DNA from: Vulcanimicrobiota bacterium
GTDB lineage: Bacteria; Vulcanimicrobiota; Vulcanimicrobiia; Vulcanimicrobiales; Vulcanimicrobiaceae
Assembly: GCA_019237435.1 (NCBI GenBank)
Contig: JAFAHB010000278.1
Coordinates: 1 to 13,015 of the forward strand
Direction: 5' to 3'
Length of the DNA: 13,015 nucleotides
Shown: positions 5,694-12,502 of the stretch, one piece after another
Layout: the number at the start of each line of letters is the position of its first letter
Numbering within the stretch: position 1 is the stretch's first letter
Position numbers and translations under genes: made by a program
Notes under the pieces: model-generated
Told to the model about the DNA's origin: nothing
What the model saw: the letters and a program-made list of their open reading frames with translations, nothing else
Databases searched by the model: none

Positions 5694-6878
5694 ATGCAAA
5701 TCAAAAGATCACTCTCCGCAATCATCGCTACCATTTTCATCGCCGCCGTGCCGCTGGCAGCGTCGGCGCAGTTTAGCGTCGGCGTCGGCTTCAGCGTCGG
5801 CGTACCGCCGCCGGCGATGCCGTACTACGCGCAGCCGGCAGTACCGGTTGCGGGCTATATCTGGCAACCTGGTTACTGGGCCTGGGGACCGGCCGGATAC
5901 TATTGGGTACCGGGCACCTGGGTCGCTCCGCCGTCCGTCGGACTCCTCTGGACGCCGGGCTACTGGGGCGTCGGCGTTGGCGGCGGATACGGCTGGAACG
6001 CCGGCTATTGGGGCGCGACCGTCGGCTTCTACGGCGGCATCAACTACGGCTACGGTTATCCGGGCACCGGCTTCTACGGCGGTGCGTGGAACGGAGGAGC
6101 CTACTCATATAACTCAGCCGTCACCAACGTCAATCGGACGGTGACCAACAACGTCTACAACAAGACCGTCATCAACAAGAACGTCTGCAACAACTGCAAG
6201 AACGTGAGCTACAACGGCGGTAAGGGTGGAACGACCATAACGCCGACTCACGACCAGATCGCGGCGCGCGAGCACGGCATCAAGCCGACGAGCACTCAGG
6301 TCGCTCAGGCGAAGGCCGCTTCGCAAGATCGCAACCTTGCGTACAACGTGAACAAGGGCAAACCGCCGGTCACGGCGGTACAGAAGCCGGTCACCGATCC
6401 TCATCAGTTCAAAGACTACGCGCCCGTGACTTCGTCCGACAAAATGGCCGCAGAGAAGCAAGTCAAGAGCGCACCGGCCACGACGACGAACAAGGCTCCG
6501 GCCATGACGAACAAGGCGCCAATGACCACCAATAAAGCGCCGGCTACGACGAACAAGGCGCCGACAACGACGCACAACGCGCCGATGACGACGACTAAAG
6601 CTCCGGGGACGACGGCGAAGCACAACGCCCCGACGCCGTACCGTCCCGCTAGCCAATCAACGCATAAACAGCCCCCGTCGAACGGTATGCGCACCACGCA
6701 TCCGCAGAACGGAATTTACGGCGGACATCCACATCAGCAAGGCGGCATGTACGGCGCCCATCAGGGCGGCAACAAACCGCCGGGTGGCGGCGGCCAAGGC
6801 AACAAGCCCGCGGGCGGCCAGGGACAGAGCAAACCGCCGGGCGGCGGCAACAACCCGAACAAACCACCGCACCACTAG
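5694..6878 (+). CDS. Secreted YXWGXW-repeat protein, TTNKAP-repeat tail
   Basis: The 394-aa paralog of the preceding gene starts at ATG 5694, 5 nt after AAAAGGAG; an in-frame TTG at 5595 would put 33 residues before the signal peptide and is rejected. The signal peptide (MQIKRSLSAI...) is probably cut after AASA (residue 25). W-x-x-G-x-W motifs sit at 57-62, 71-76, 86-91 and 101-106, followed by GFYGGINYGYGY (111-122) and NVNRTV...YNKTVIN (145-161). The central domain runs from YNGGKGG to TAVQKP (173-231) with QIAAREHGI conserved. It differs from its neighbour by a CNNC pair (165-168) and by Lys/Asn where the other has Arg/His. The tail has seven 7-aa T-T-N-K-A-P units (263-313) and then NKPPGGG/GG-rich sequence. 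Function unknown; surface or matrix role inferred. Confidence 0.85.
   Translation: MQIKRSLSAIIATIFIAAVPLAASAQFSVGVGFSVGVPPPAMPYYAQPAVPVAGYIWQPGYWAWGPAGYYWVPGTWVAPPSVGLLWTPGYWGVGVGGGYGWNAGYWGATVGFYGGINYGYGYPGTGFYGGAWNGGAYSYNSAVTNVNRTVTNNVYNKTVINKNVCNNCKNVSYNGGKGGTTITPTHDQIAAREHGIKPTSTQVAQAKAASQDRNLAYNVNKGKPPVTAVQKPVTDPHQFKDYAPVTSSDKMAAEKQVKSAPATTTNKAPAMTNKAPMTTNKAPATTNKAPTTTHNAPMTTTKAPGTTAKHNAPTPYRPASQSTHKQPPSNGMRTTHPQNGIYGGHPHQQGGMYGAHQGGNKPPGGGGQGNKPAGGQGQSKPPGGGNNPNKPPHH
6480..6632 (+). repeat. 21-bp coding tandem repeat (TTNKAP units)
   Basis: Seven heptad-length units begin at 6480, 6501, 6522, 6543, 6564, 6585 and 6606, encoding (T/A/M)(T/M)TNKAP and later variants THNAP and TTKAP; the last unit is longer by two residues. 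Codons drift between units (AAG/AAA, GCG/GCT), so the repeat is maintained at protein level. Confidence 0.9.
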
Positions 6879-6890
6879 ACGCTAACCGAA

Positions 6891-6917
6891 GAGGGAGCCC
6901 GAAAATCTGGCTCCCTC
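6891..6917. terminator. Intrinsic terminator between converging genes
   Basis: A 9-bp GC-rich perfect stem, GAGGGAGCC (6891-6899) with GGCTCCCTC (6909-6917), encloses a 9-nt A-rich loop. GTTGTTT follows on the plus strand and CTTCGGTT on the minus strand. It sits between the plus-strand stop (6878) and the minus-strand stop (6923) and may serve both sides. Confidence 0.75.
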
Positions 6918-6922
6918 GTTGT

Positions 6923-7786
6923 TTATCGCGCGATCGGAAGTCCCGACGCGTCCAACGGCGCACCCAGCATCAGGCGCGTCACTTCGTCGTAGTTGGCTAT
7001 CCCCGAACTAATGCGATTGCTCTTAAGGTAGGCGTTATAAGTGCGCCACGACCAGTGCGCCAGCATCACGTTGATGTGGCGCGCGTCGCGCTTGCGAATT
7101 GCGGCAAAATCCTGCCAGATCAGCGGCACGAACTCGCGGTGGGCGTAACGCGCCTTTTGCGGCAGATACAAGAAGAGCTCGAACCATCCCGAGTACTGGA
7201 TCGCCGGATCCGCAGATCGCATGCAGGTGAGAATCGCGAGGTAGTTCGCCTCGTCTTCTCGCGCGTACGCCGCATCGTGACTCCACTCGTGCGCGAGATC
7301 GAACGGCCGCTCGAACCATAGAAGATCGGAAGCCAGCGCAACGTTGAGCGTCAACGGATTGATGAAACCACTCGTTCCGGTCGCGAGCATGAACGGATCG
7401 GAAATCGTCGGCTTCGCGGCGCCCACCGCCGGCATCCAATCGTCGCCGGCCCGCTGCACGGCAGGCAGCCATGCCGCGTAGAGAGCGGAAAGGTCCAGCG
7501 GTTCCGCGGCGCGCGCATGAGCTGTCGCCGCGAGCTCGTTCATCTCCGCCATCGCGCGGCCGCGCAGCGCGACGGCGCTTGCCGGCGTGACGCGCGCCGG
7601 ATCAAATCGTACACGCGCCTCGACGGGCGCTCGCGCATAATTCCATCCCCAGCTCAGCTCGAACCAGGCCGCGTAGACGCCGGCGATCGCCGCACACGTC
7701 AGCGCCAACTGCACCGCGTGGGCGATGCGCCGCTGCGGCCGCCGCGCAAAGACGACGACCCGCCAAACGATCGCCGCGATGCCCAC
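6923..7786 (-). CDS. DUF3810-family membrane protein with HExxH motif (start uncertain)
   Basis: From the first canonical start (GTG 7786) this gives 287 aa with a TM helix at about 22-42 and then LSWGWNYARAPV, the DUF3810 post-membrane motif. The zinc-protease-like LAHEWSH (164-170) has EDEANYLA (177-184) as probable third-ligand helix. The conserved SGFINPLTLNV strand (139-149) precedes it. DUF3810 proteins look like membrane-anchored metalloproteases of unproven activity. The same frame continues in good family-like sequence upstream to about 7981: a hydrophobic first TM, WIERAYVNGAYSHW and PFPWSLGDVAALVG. The true product is therefore probably about 350 aa, with no ATG, GTG or TTG available. 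That upstream part overlaps the end of rpsI by 22 nt if an ATT at 7981 is used. Confidence 0.82.
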   Translation of the reverse strand: MGIAAIVWRVVVFARRPQRRIAHAVQLALTCAAIAGVYAAWFELSWGWNYARAPVEARVRFDPARVTPASAVALRGRAMAEMNELAATAHARAAEPLDLSALYAAWLPAVQRAGDDWMPAVGAAKPTISDPFMLATGTSGFINPLTLNVALASDLLWFERPFDLAHEWSHDAAYAREDEANYLAILTCMRSADPAIQYSGWFELFLYLPQKARYAHREFVPLIWQDFAAIRKRDARHINVMLAHWSWRTYNAYLKSNRISSGIANYDEVTRLMLGAPLDASGLPIAR

Positions 7787-7959
7787 CAGCGCCGCGACGT
7801 CGCCGAGCGACCATGGGAACGGGCGTGTGATCGCGGAGGCGACGAGCTCCCAGTGCGAATAGGCGCCGTTGACGTACGCGCGCTCGATCCACGACGAATC
7901 GGGTTGCCAATAGAGTGCGACCGCGCCGACCGCGATCGCAGCGCATTTGAGTACGCTCT

Positions 7960-8358
7960 TTAGCGTTTGCTGTATTGGAATCGCTTACGGGCGCGCTTGC
8001 GGCCGTACTTTTTCGATTCCTTTTCCCGCGGATCGCGGGTAAGGAAGCCGTTCTTACGCAGCGTTTCCTTGAGGCTTTCGTCGATTGCCAGCAGCGCGCG
8101 CGCGATGCCGTGCCGAATCGCGCCGGCCTGGCCGGTGACGCCGCCGCCTTCGGCTTTGACGCTCACGTCGAAACGCGAAGTCGTCTGCGTCGCTTCGAGC
8201 GGCTGACGAACGATTTGAATGAGCTGCGGCCGTGGAAAGTACTCGTCGACCGGCTTATCGTTCACGGTGATGACGCCCTGTCCGAGCGAGAGCTTCACTC
8301 GCGCAACGGCGCGCTTTCTGCGACCGGTCGATTGAATGACGTCGGCGGCTTGATCCAA
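7960..8358 (-). CDS. rpsI: 30S ribosomal protein uS9
   Basis: The 132-aa protein is uS9, which sits in the 30S head and sends its basic tail toward the P-site tRNA. Evidence is [14 protein letters not shown] (10-23), DEYFPRP (38-44), [19 protein letters not shown] (71-89), [20 protein letters not shown] (105-124) and the invariant SKR end. It lies 7 nt behind rplM, the standard rplM-rpsI pair. The 9 residues before STGRRK are typical of the variable N-terminus. Confidence 0.98.
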   Translation of the reverse strand: MDQAADVIQSTGRRKRAVARVKLSLGQGVITVNDKPVDEYFPRPQLIQIVRQPLEATQTTSRFDVSVKAEGGGVTGQAGAIRHGIARALLAIDESLKETLRKNGFLTRDPREKESKKYGRKRARKRFQYSKR

Positions 8359-8365
8359 ACGAATC

Positions 8366-8806
8366 CTACGCGATCGCCGAGAGCGGCGCGGGATTTTGCG
8401 CCTCGTGCGGATGGGTTGCGCCGATGTAAACGTTCAAGCGGCGCAGCTGCGCGTCGCGCATCCGGTTCGTCGGAAGCATTCCGCGTACGGCTTTCTCGAT
8501 CAACCGTTCGGGATGCTTTTCGAACATGTCGCGGGCCGTCTGCACTTTGAGGCCGCCGGGATAGTTGCTGTGGCGATAGTAGAGTTTCTGCGTCCACTTC
8601 TTGCCGCCCAGTTCGATTCGGTCGGCATTGATCACGACGACGTGGTCGCCGTCATCGATGTGCGGCGTCCAGGTCGGCTTGTGCTTGCCCGAGAGGGCGC
8701 GCGCAATGCGCACGGCGAGCGAGCCGAGTCGTTCTCCCGACGCGTCGACCACATACCAACGGTGCTCGGTCTGCGCCGTCTTCTGCTGATAGGTGCGCAC
8801 AACCAA
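8366..8806 (-). CDS. rplM: 50S ribosomal protein uL13
   Basis: The 146-aa protein is uL13, an early-assembling 50S protein. Motifs: [20 protein letters not shown] (15-34), [20 protein letters not shown] (38-57), [12 protein letters not shown] (76-87), [11 protein letters not shown] (105-115) and [16 protein letters not shown] (123-138). The start is either TTG 8806 or GTG 8800. An AGGA lies 4 nt before the TTG and 10 nt before the GTG, but it overlaps a -10-like hexamer, so a leaderless start is possible. Confidence 0.97.
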   Translation of the reverse strand: MVVRTYQQKTAQTEHRWYVVDASGERLGSLAVRIARALSGKHKPTWTPHIDDGDHVVVINADRIELGGKKWTQKLYYRHSNYPGGLKVQTARDMFEKHPERLIEKAVRGMLPTNRMRDAQLRRLNVYIGATHPHEAQNPAPLSAIA

Positions 8807-8809
8807 GGT

Positions 8810-8839
8810 ATCCTACGGGAAAGCCGGGGGCCCCGTCAA
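8810..8839 (-). promoter_or_regulatory. Candidate promoter of rplM-rpsI
   Basis: On the minus strand TTGACG (8839-8834) and TAGGAT (8815-8810) are 18 nt apart in the 68-nt gap after truA. The predicted start falls at or next to the rplM start codon (TTG 8806 or GTG 8800), so the transcript would have almost no leader and could not carry the usual ribosomal-protein autoregulatory site. Confidence 0.5.
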
Positions 8840-8874
8840 GCGCGAAAACCCCAAGGGCGGAGCGGCGCGGGTCC

Positions 8875-9651
8875 CTACCCTCGGAGGATCGGCGGCTCGG
8901 CGAACGAGTCGTACCCGTCGGCATAGCGGACGCCTGCTAAGTAAAGGCCCTGCGGCGGCGCCGTCGGACCGGCGGCTGTCCGATCGCGGGCTTCGAGAAT
9001 GCGCTCGATCTCCCCGGGGCTGCGCCGGCCGGTGCCGCACTCGATGAGCGTGCCCACGATCGTGCGAACCATGTGATGCAGGAAACCGTCGGCGGTGATC
9101 TCGATGCGGACGAGCTCGCCCGACTCCCGGACCTCCAGCGAGCGGATGGAGCGCGTAGTCCGTTCGTCCGGCGCGGCCGCAGCGAACGAACGGAAATCCT
9201 GCTCTCCGACCAAGCAGGCTGCACCGGTTTTCATAGCGCGCACGTCGAGCGCCGTTGCGACGTGATGCGCGTATCGCGCCAGCAGCGCGCTGCGCTCGCT
9301 GCGGTTGAGAATCGCATAGACGTAGGTGCGCTCGCGCGCGGCAAACCGCGCCGAAAAGCCGGACTCGACGGCAGAAGCCTCGCGCGCGCAGCAGTCGGGC
9401 GGGAGCAGTCCCCGTAGCGCAACGAGAAGCCGATCGAATGGAAACACCGCGTTCGTCGCGCACGATATCACCTGCCCGGTCGCGTGGACGCCGCTGTCCG
9501 TTCGGCCGGCGCCGGTCACTTTGACGCTCTCCGAGAAGAGTTGAGAAAGCGCGGCTTCCAAGACGCCGGCCACGGTCCGCTCTTCGGGCTGCCATTGGAA
9601 GCCGGAAAACTCCGTCCCGTCGTACTCGACGGTCAGGCGGAGCGTCGTCAG
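8875..9651 (-). CDS. truA: tRNA pseudouridine(38-40) synthase TruA
   Basis: TruA converts U38-U40 in tRNA anticodon arms to pseudouridine. The 258-aa product has LTVEYDGTEFSGFQWQ (6-21), the catalytic loop GAGRTDSGVHATGQV (47-61, Asp52), ARERTYVYAI, and the C-terminal GFLHHMVRTIVGTLIECG. Homology requires a start near TTLRLTVEYDG. The only start-like codon there is CTG 9651, overlapping the phosphatase stop as CTGA. The nearest in-frame ATG (9747) would add 32 Arg-rich residues that merely shadow the phosphatase gene. truA beside rplM-rpsI is a common arrangement. Confidence 0.93.
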   Translation of the reverse strand: MTTLRLTVEYDGTEFSGFQWQPEERTVAGVLEAALSQLFSESVKVTGAGRTDSGVHATGQVISCATNAVFPFDRLLVALRGLLPPDCCAREASAVESGFSARFAARERTYVYAILNRSERSALLARYAHHVATALDVRAMKTGAACLVGEQDFRSFAAAAPDERTTRSIRSLEVRESGELVRIEITADGFLHHMVRTIVGTLIECGTGRRSPGEIERILEARDRTAAGPTAPPQGLYLAGVRYADGYDSFAEPPILRG

Positions 9652-10313
9652 AGATTCGCCCGTCGCAGCTCCGTCTTCACGGCCGCGAAATCGTGCCGGA
9701 ACGTGCGATCGCGCATCATGACGTACGCCGCCAGCGTCCCGGCGTTCCATCCCGACGTAACGTCGCTGGGATAATGAAGTCCGAGCAGAATCCGGTTTTC
9801 GGCAAACGTTCGCGCCTGCTCGAAGATAGCGTCGCGCTTTGCCGGCACGAGCTGCGACAGCAGAATGGCGCTCGAAGCCGCGAAAGCGGCGTGTCCGCTG
9901 GGATACGAGCCGCGCGGTCGCTGCACGCCGCCCGGGCGCGGGCGCTGCCAATACGCCTTCGCGCCGTCGACCAGCTCGGCGACGTCCGATCGCACGCGTT
10001 GAAAGAACGCGGCCGTCAGCGGCAAACGCGCGGCCGAAAAGTTCGGCCCGATCGAGCTCGCAAAGAAGAAAACGCTCCGCTTCGATGCCTCCTCGGCTTC
10101 GAAGAGCTGCGCCGGACTGCGCGCCGCGACGGCCGCCGCGACCTGTTCCTCGTCGGAGCGCTCCTGCGCCGAAGCCGCCTCGGGCGGCGGCGGGAGCAGC
10201 ACGCTCAGATTGATTTCATTTGGCTTCAAATAATAATAGCCGTGCGCGACGGAAGCGACGGCCGGCGCGGCCGCCGCGAACGCCAACATTGCCAGCAGCG
10301 TCAATCGGCGCAT
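9648..10313 (-). CDS. Secreted class A acid phosphatase (PAP2 superfamily)
   Basis: The 221-aa product begins at ATG 10313, 2 nt after the lysS stop, with a signal peptide (MRRLTLLAMLAFAAAA..., probable cut near residue 20). The PAP2/class A acid phosphatase triad is complete: K119-x5-RP in KAYWQRPRP, GSYPSGHA (136-142), and R174-x5-H180-x3-D184 in NRILLGLHYPSD. A Pro-rich YLKPNEINLSVLLPPPP segment before the domain is typical of class A enzymes, which hydrolyse phosphomonoesters in the periplasm through a phospho-His intermediate. The in-frame region further upstream (to 10583) is an Arg-rich shadow of lysS. Its co-transcription with lysS and truA has no obvious functional logic. Confidence 0.9.
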   Translation of the reverse strand: MRRLTLLAMLAFAAAAPAVASVAHGYYYLKPNEINLSVLLPPPPEAASAQERSDEEQVAAAVAARSPAQLFEAEEASKRSVFFFASSIGPNFSAARLPLTAAFFQRVRSDVAELVDGAKAYWQRPRPGGVQRPRGSYPSGHAAFAASSAILLSQLVPAKRDAIFEQARTFAENRILLGLHYPSDVTSGWNAGTLAAYVMMRDRTFRHDFAAVKTELRRANL

Positions 10314-10315
10314 CG

Positions 10316-11812
10316 CTAGCCGTGCTGGCGCTGCAGCGGAAAGAGCATTACGTCGCGGATCGAGCGTTGCGCGGTCAGCAGCATGATGAGGCGGTCGACG
10401 CCGATGCCGATTCCGGCGGTCGGCGGCATGCCGTACTCGAGCGCGCGAACGTAATCCCAATCGGGCTCGGGAATCTCTTCGTTGCCGGCGGCGCGCTCGG
10501 CGACTTGCGCGGCGAATCGGGCACGCTGATCGTCGGGATCGTTGAGCTCCGTGAACGCGTTGGAAATCTCCATGCTCGCGCAAAACAACTCGTAGCGGTC
10601 GACGATATCGGGGTCGTTCTCGCGCCGTTTTGCAAGCGGCGATACCACGACGGGATAGCCGGTCACGAACGTCGGCGCCGTCAGATGCGGCTCCACGACG
10701 CGTTCGAAGATTTTGTCGAGAGCGTGCGAGTGCGACGGCGAGGGCGGTATCCCGAGCTCGCGCAGAATGTGCTGTGCTCCGCCTGAGTCGAGCAGACGTT
10801 CGCGCGTGTAGGCGCCGCCGCTATGGCGCGCCATCGCATCGAGGTATTCGATTCGCGCAAACGGCCGGGCGAACGAAATCGTGGCGTCGCCGTGCGGCAG
10901 CTCCGTTCCGCCGTCGGTTGCAACCGAGACGAGATGCGCGATCAACGCTTCGTTGAACTCCATCATGTCGGAGACGTCCCAGTACGCCGCATACAGCTCG
11001 AGCATCGTAAACTCCGGGCTGTGCGTCGTATCGATCCCTTCGTTGCGGAAGATCCGGCCGATCTCATAAAAGCGCTCCAGCCCGGCGACGATCAAACGTT
11101 TCAGGTTCAGCTCCGTCGCAATCCGCAACTGCATCGTCTGATCGAGCGCATTGCACTCGGTCACGAAAGGCCGCGCCGCGGCGCCTCCGGCAACGTGGAG
11201 CAAAGTCGGCGTCTCGACCTCATAAAAGCCGTAGGAGTCGATGAAGCGGCGCATCTCCGCGATCAAACGGCTGCGCATGATCATCACGTCGCGCACGTCG
11301 GGGCTCACGATGAGGTCGACGTAACGCTGGCGATAGCGTTTCTCGACGTCTTGCAGGCCGTGCCATTTGTCCGGCAGCGGCATCAACGCCTTACCGAGAA
11401 CCGAGAACGAGGTAACGTGCAGCGTCGGCTCGCCGAGCTTCGAGCGGAACATATAACCGCGCACGCCGATCAAGTCGCCGCGGTCGAGATCGCCCCAGTC
11501 GTCGAAGGCGCGCTCGCCGACCTCTTCCTTGCGGATATAGAGCTGCAACTTCCCGGTGCGATCGGCGAGGTCGGCGAAGCTCGTCTTGCCCATCGTTCGT
11601 TTTGAAAGCATCCGGCCGGCGATGCTCCAGCCTTCGGCGCTCGCATCTTGTCCGGGAACTAAAAAACCATAGCGTTCGAGCAGCTCGGCGGCCGTAGCTT
11701 CGACTTCGAAGCGACGCGCCGCGAACGGATCGCTGCCTCTCGAACGCAAAGCGGCCAGATTCTCACGTCTGGCCGCCACGAGCGCTGCTTCCGTCTTGCC
11801 GAGTTCGTCCAA
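10316..11812 (-). CDS. lysS: Lysyl-tRNA synthetase, class II
   Basis: The 498-aa enzyme charges tRNA-Lys. The N-terminal OB-fold anticodon domain spans about 60-140 (IAGRMLSKRTMGKTSFADL at 64-82). Motif 1 lies around RYVDLIVSPDVRDVM to FYEVETPTL (163-204), motif 2 is FRNEGIDTTHSPEFTMLELY (255-274), and motif 3 is GIGIGVDRLIMLL (467-479). FPLQRQHG closes it, similar to the usual FPQ/FPLLRP ending. Length is normal. The start is TTG 11812, 28 nt downstream of the greA stop, with only a weak AGAG before it. A -10-like TATAGA (11829-11824) could provide a local promoter, but no -35 fits. Confidence 0.98.
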   Translation of the reverse strand: MDELGKTEAALVAARRENLAALRSRGSDPFAARRFEVEATAAELLERYGFLVPGQDASAEGWSIAGRMLSKRTMGKTSFADLADRTGKLQLYIRKEEVGERAFDDWGDLDRGDLIGVRGYMFRSKLGEPTLHVTSFSVLGKALMPLPDKWHGLQDVEKRYRQRYVDLIVSPDVRDVMIMRSRLIAEMRRFIDSYGFYEVETPTLLHVAGGAAARPFVTECNALDQTMQLRIATELNLKRLIVAGLERFYEIGRIFRNEGIDTTHSPEFTMLELYAAYWDVSDMMEFNEALIAHLVSVATDGGTELPHGDATISFARPFARIEYLDAMARHSGGAYTRERLLDSGGAQHILRELGIPPSPSHSHALDKIFERVVEPHLTAPTFVTGYPVVVSPLAKRRENDPDIVDRYELFCASMEISNAFTELNDPDDQRARFAAQVAERAAGNEEIPEPDWDYVRALEYGMPPTAGIGIGVDRLIMLLTAQRSIRDVMLFPLQRQHG

Positions 11813-11840
11813 TAGAAGCTCTGTCTATAGAATCTTTGTC

Positions 11841-12350
11841 TTACGACGCTTTCTTTGCGGTCTTCTTCGGGGAGCTGCTCTTGATCGCTTCGATCTTATA
11901 TTTGACCAACCCGCGGGGCGTGGCGACGTCGACGGTCGCACCCTTCTTGTGTCCGATGAGCGCGCTGCCGAGCGGCGATTCGTTGGAGATTCGGCGGTTC
12001 GACGGATCCGCTTCGGCCGAGCCGACGATCGAAAATTCGTAGATCTCGTTGTTCTTGAGGTCCTTGATCTTGACGATTGCGCCAAGATGAACTTCGTCCG
12101 CGGCGTATTCGGACTCGTCGATGAGGCGCGCGTTGCGCACCATCGCCTCGAGCTTGAGAATCCGCCCCTCGATGAAGGCTTGCTCCTGTTTTGCGTCCTC
12201 GTACTCCGCGTTTTCGCTCAGGTCGCCGTACTCTTTTGCCTGGCGAATGCGATCGTTGACCTCACGCCGATGGACGCTCTTGAGCTCGTCGAGCTCCTGC
12301 TCCAACTTCGCCAGACCTTCCGCGGTCAGCACGATCTCTTTTTCGTTCAA
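11841..12350 (-). CDS. greA: Transcription elongation factor GreA
   Basis: GreA enters the RNA polymerase secondary channel and stimulates cleavage of backtracked RNA. The 169-aa protein has the N-terminal coiled coil LTAEGLAKLEQELDELK (8-24) and the acidic tip REYGDLSENAEY-like motif as KEYGDLSENAEYEDAK (39-54; Asp and Glu of the DLSENAE tip present). The C-terminal FKBP-like domain reads VKIKDLKNNEIYEFSIVGSA, then ISNESPLGSALIGHKKGATV. A Lys/Ser tail (SSSPKKTAKKAS) extends past the usual end by about 10 residues. The start is TTG 12350 with no clear Shine-Dalgarno; an in-frame stop lies just upstream. greA directly upstream of lysS is common. Confidence 0.97.
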   Translation of the reverse strand: MNEKEIVLTAEGLAKLEQELDELKSVHRREVNDRIRQAKEYGDLSENAEYEDAKQEQAFIEGRILKLEAMVRNARLIDESEYAADEVHLGAIVKIKDLKNNEIYEFSIVGSAEADPSNRRISNESPLGSALIGHKKGATVDVATPRGLVKYKIEAIKSSSPKKTAKKAS

Positions 12351-12502
12351 CTACTAGACCCTCACGGGGAGCTCAACCAGCGCCCCAAGCAACTAAGTGG
12401 CGTCCTCGAACGCTGGCGCCGTTTGTTCGCAAGGGCTTCCTCGAACCCTTCTGGAGCGCCGCCGGTGGAACACTATACCCACGCGCTACGCCGGCCATTC
12501 CT
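12351..12502. other. Intergenic gap upstream of greA
   Basis: This 152-bp gap holds no supported gene. On the minus strand TATAGT (12477-12472) resembles a -10, but the hexamer 17 nt upstream (GAATGG) is not a -35. AAGGG...CCCTT around 12431-12450 makes a 5-bp hairpin without a T-tract. The greA promoter is likely somewhere here, but I cannot place it firmly. Confidence 0.3.

Noticed and set aside
7602..7946. Arg-rich minus-strand ORF starting ATG 7946
   Set aside because: It is out of frame with the DUF3810 homology, which gives hydrophobic and family-like sequence over the same bases.
10314..10583. Longer N-terminus for the acid phosphatase
   Set aside because: It lies wholly inside lysS, is Arg-rich shadow sequence, and would place about 90 residues before a clear signal peptide.
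12472..12500. greA promoter at TATAGT
   Set aside because: No acceptable -35 at 16-18 nt; kept only as a note in the intergenic entry.
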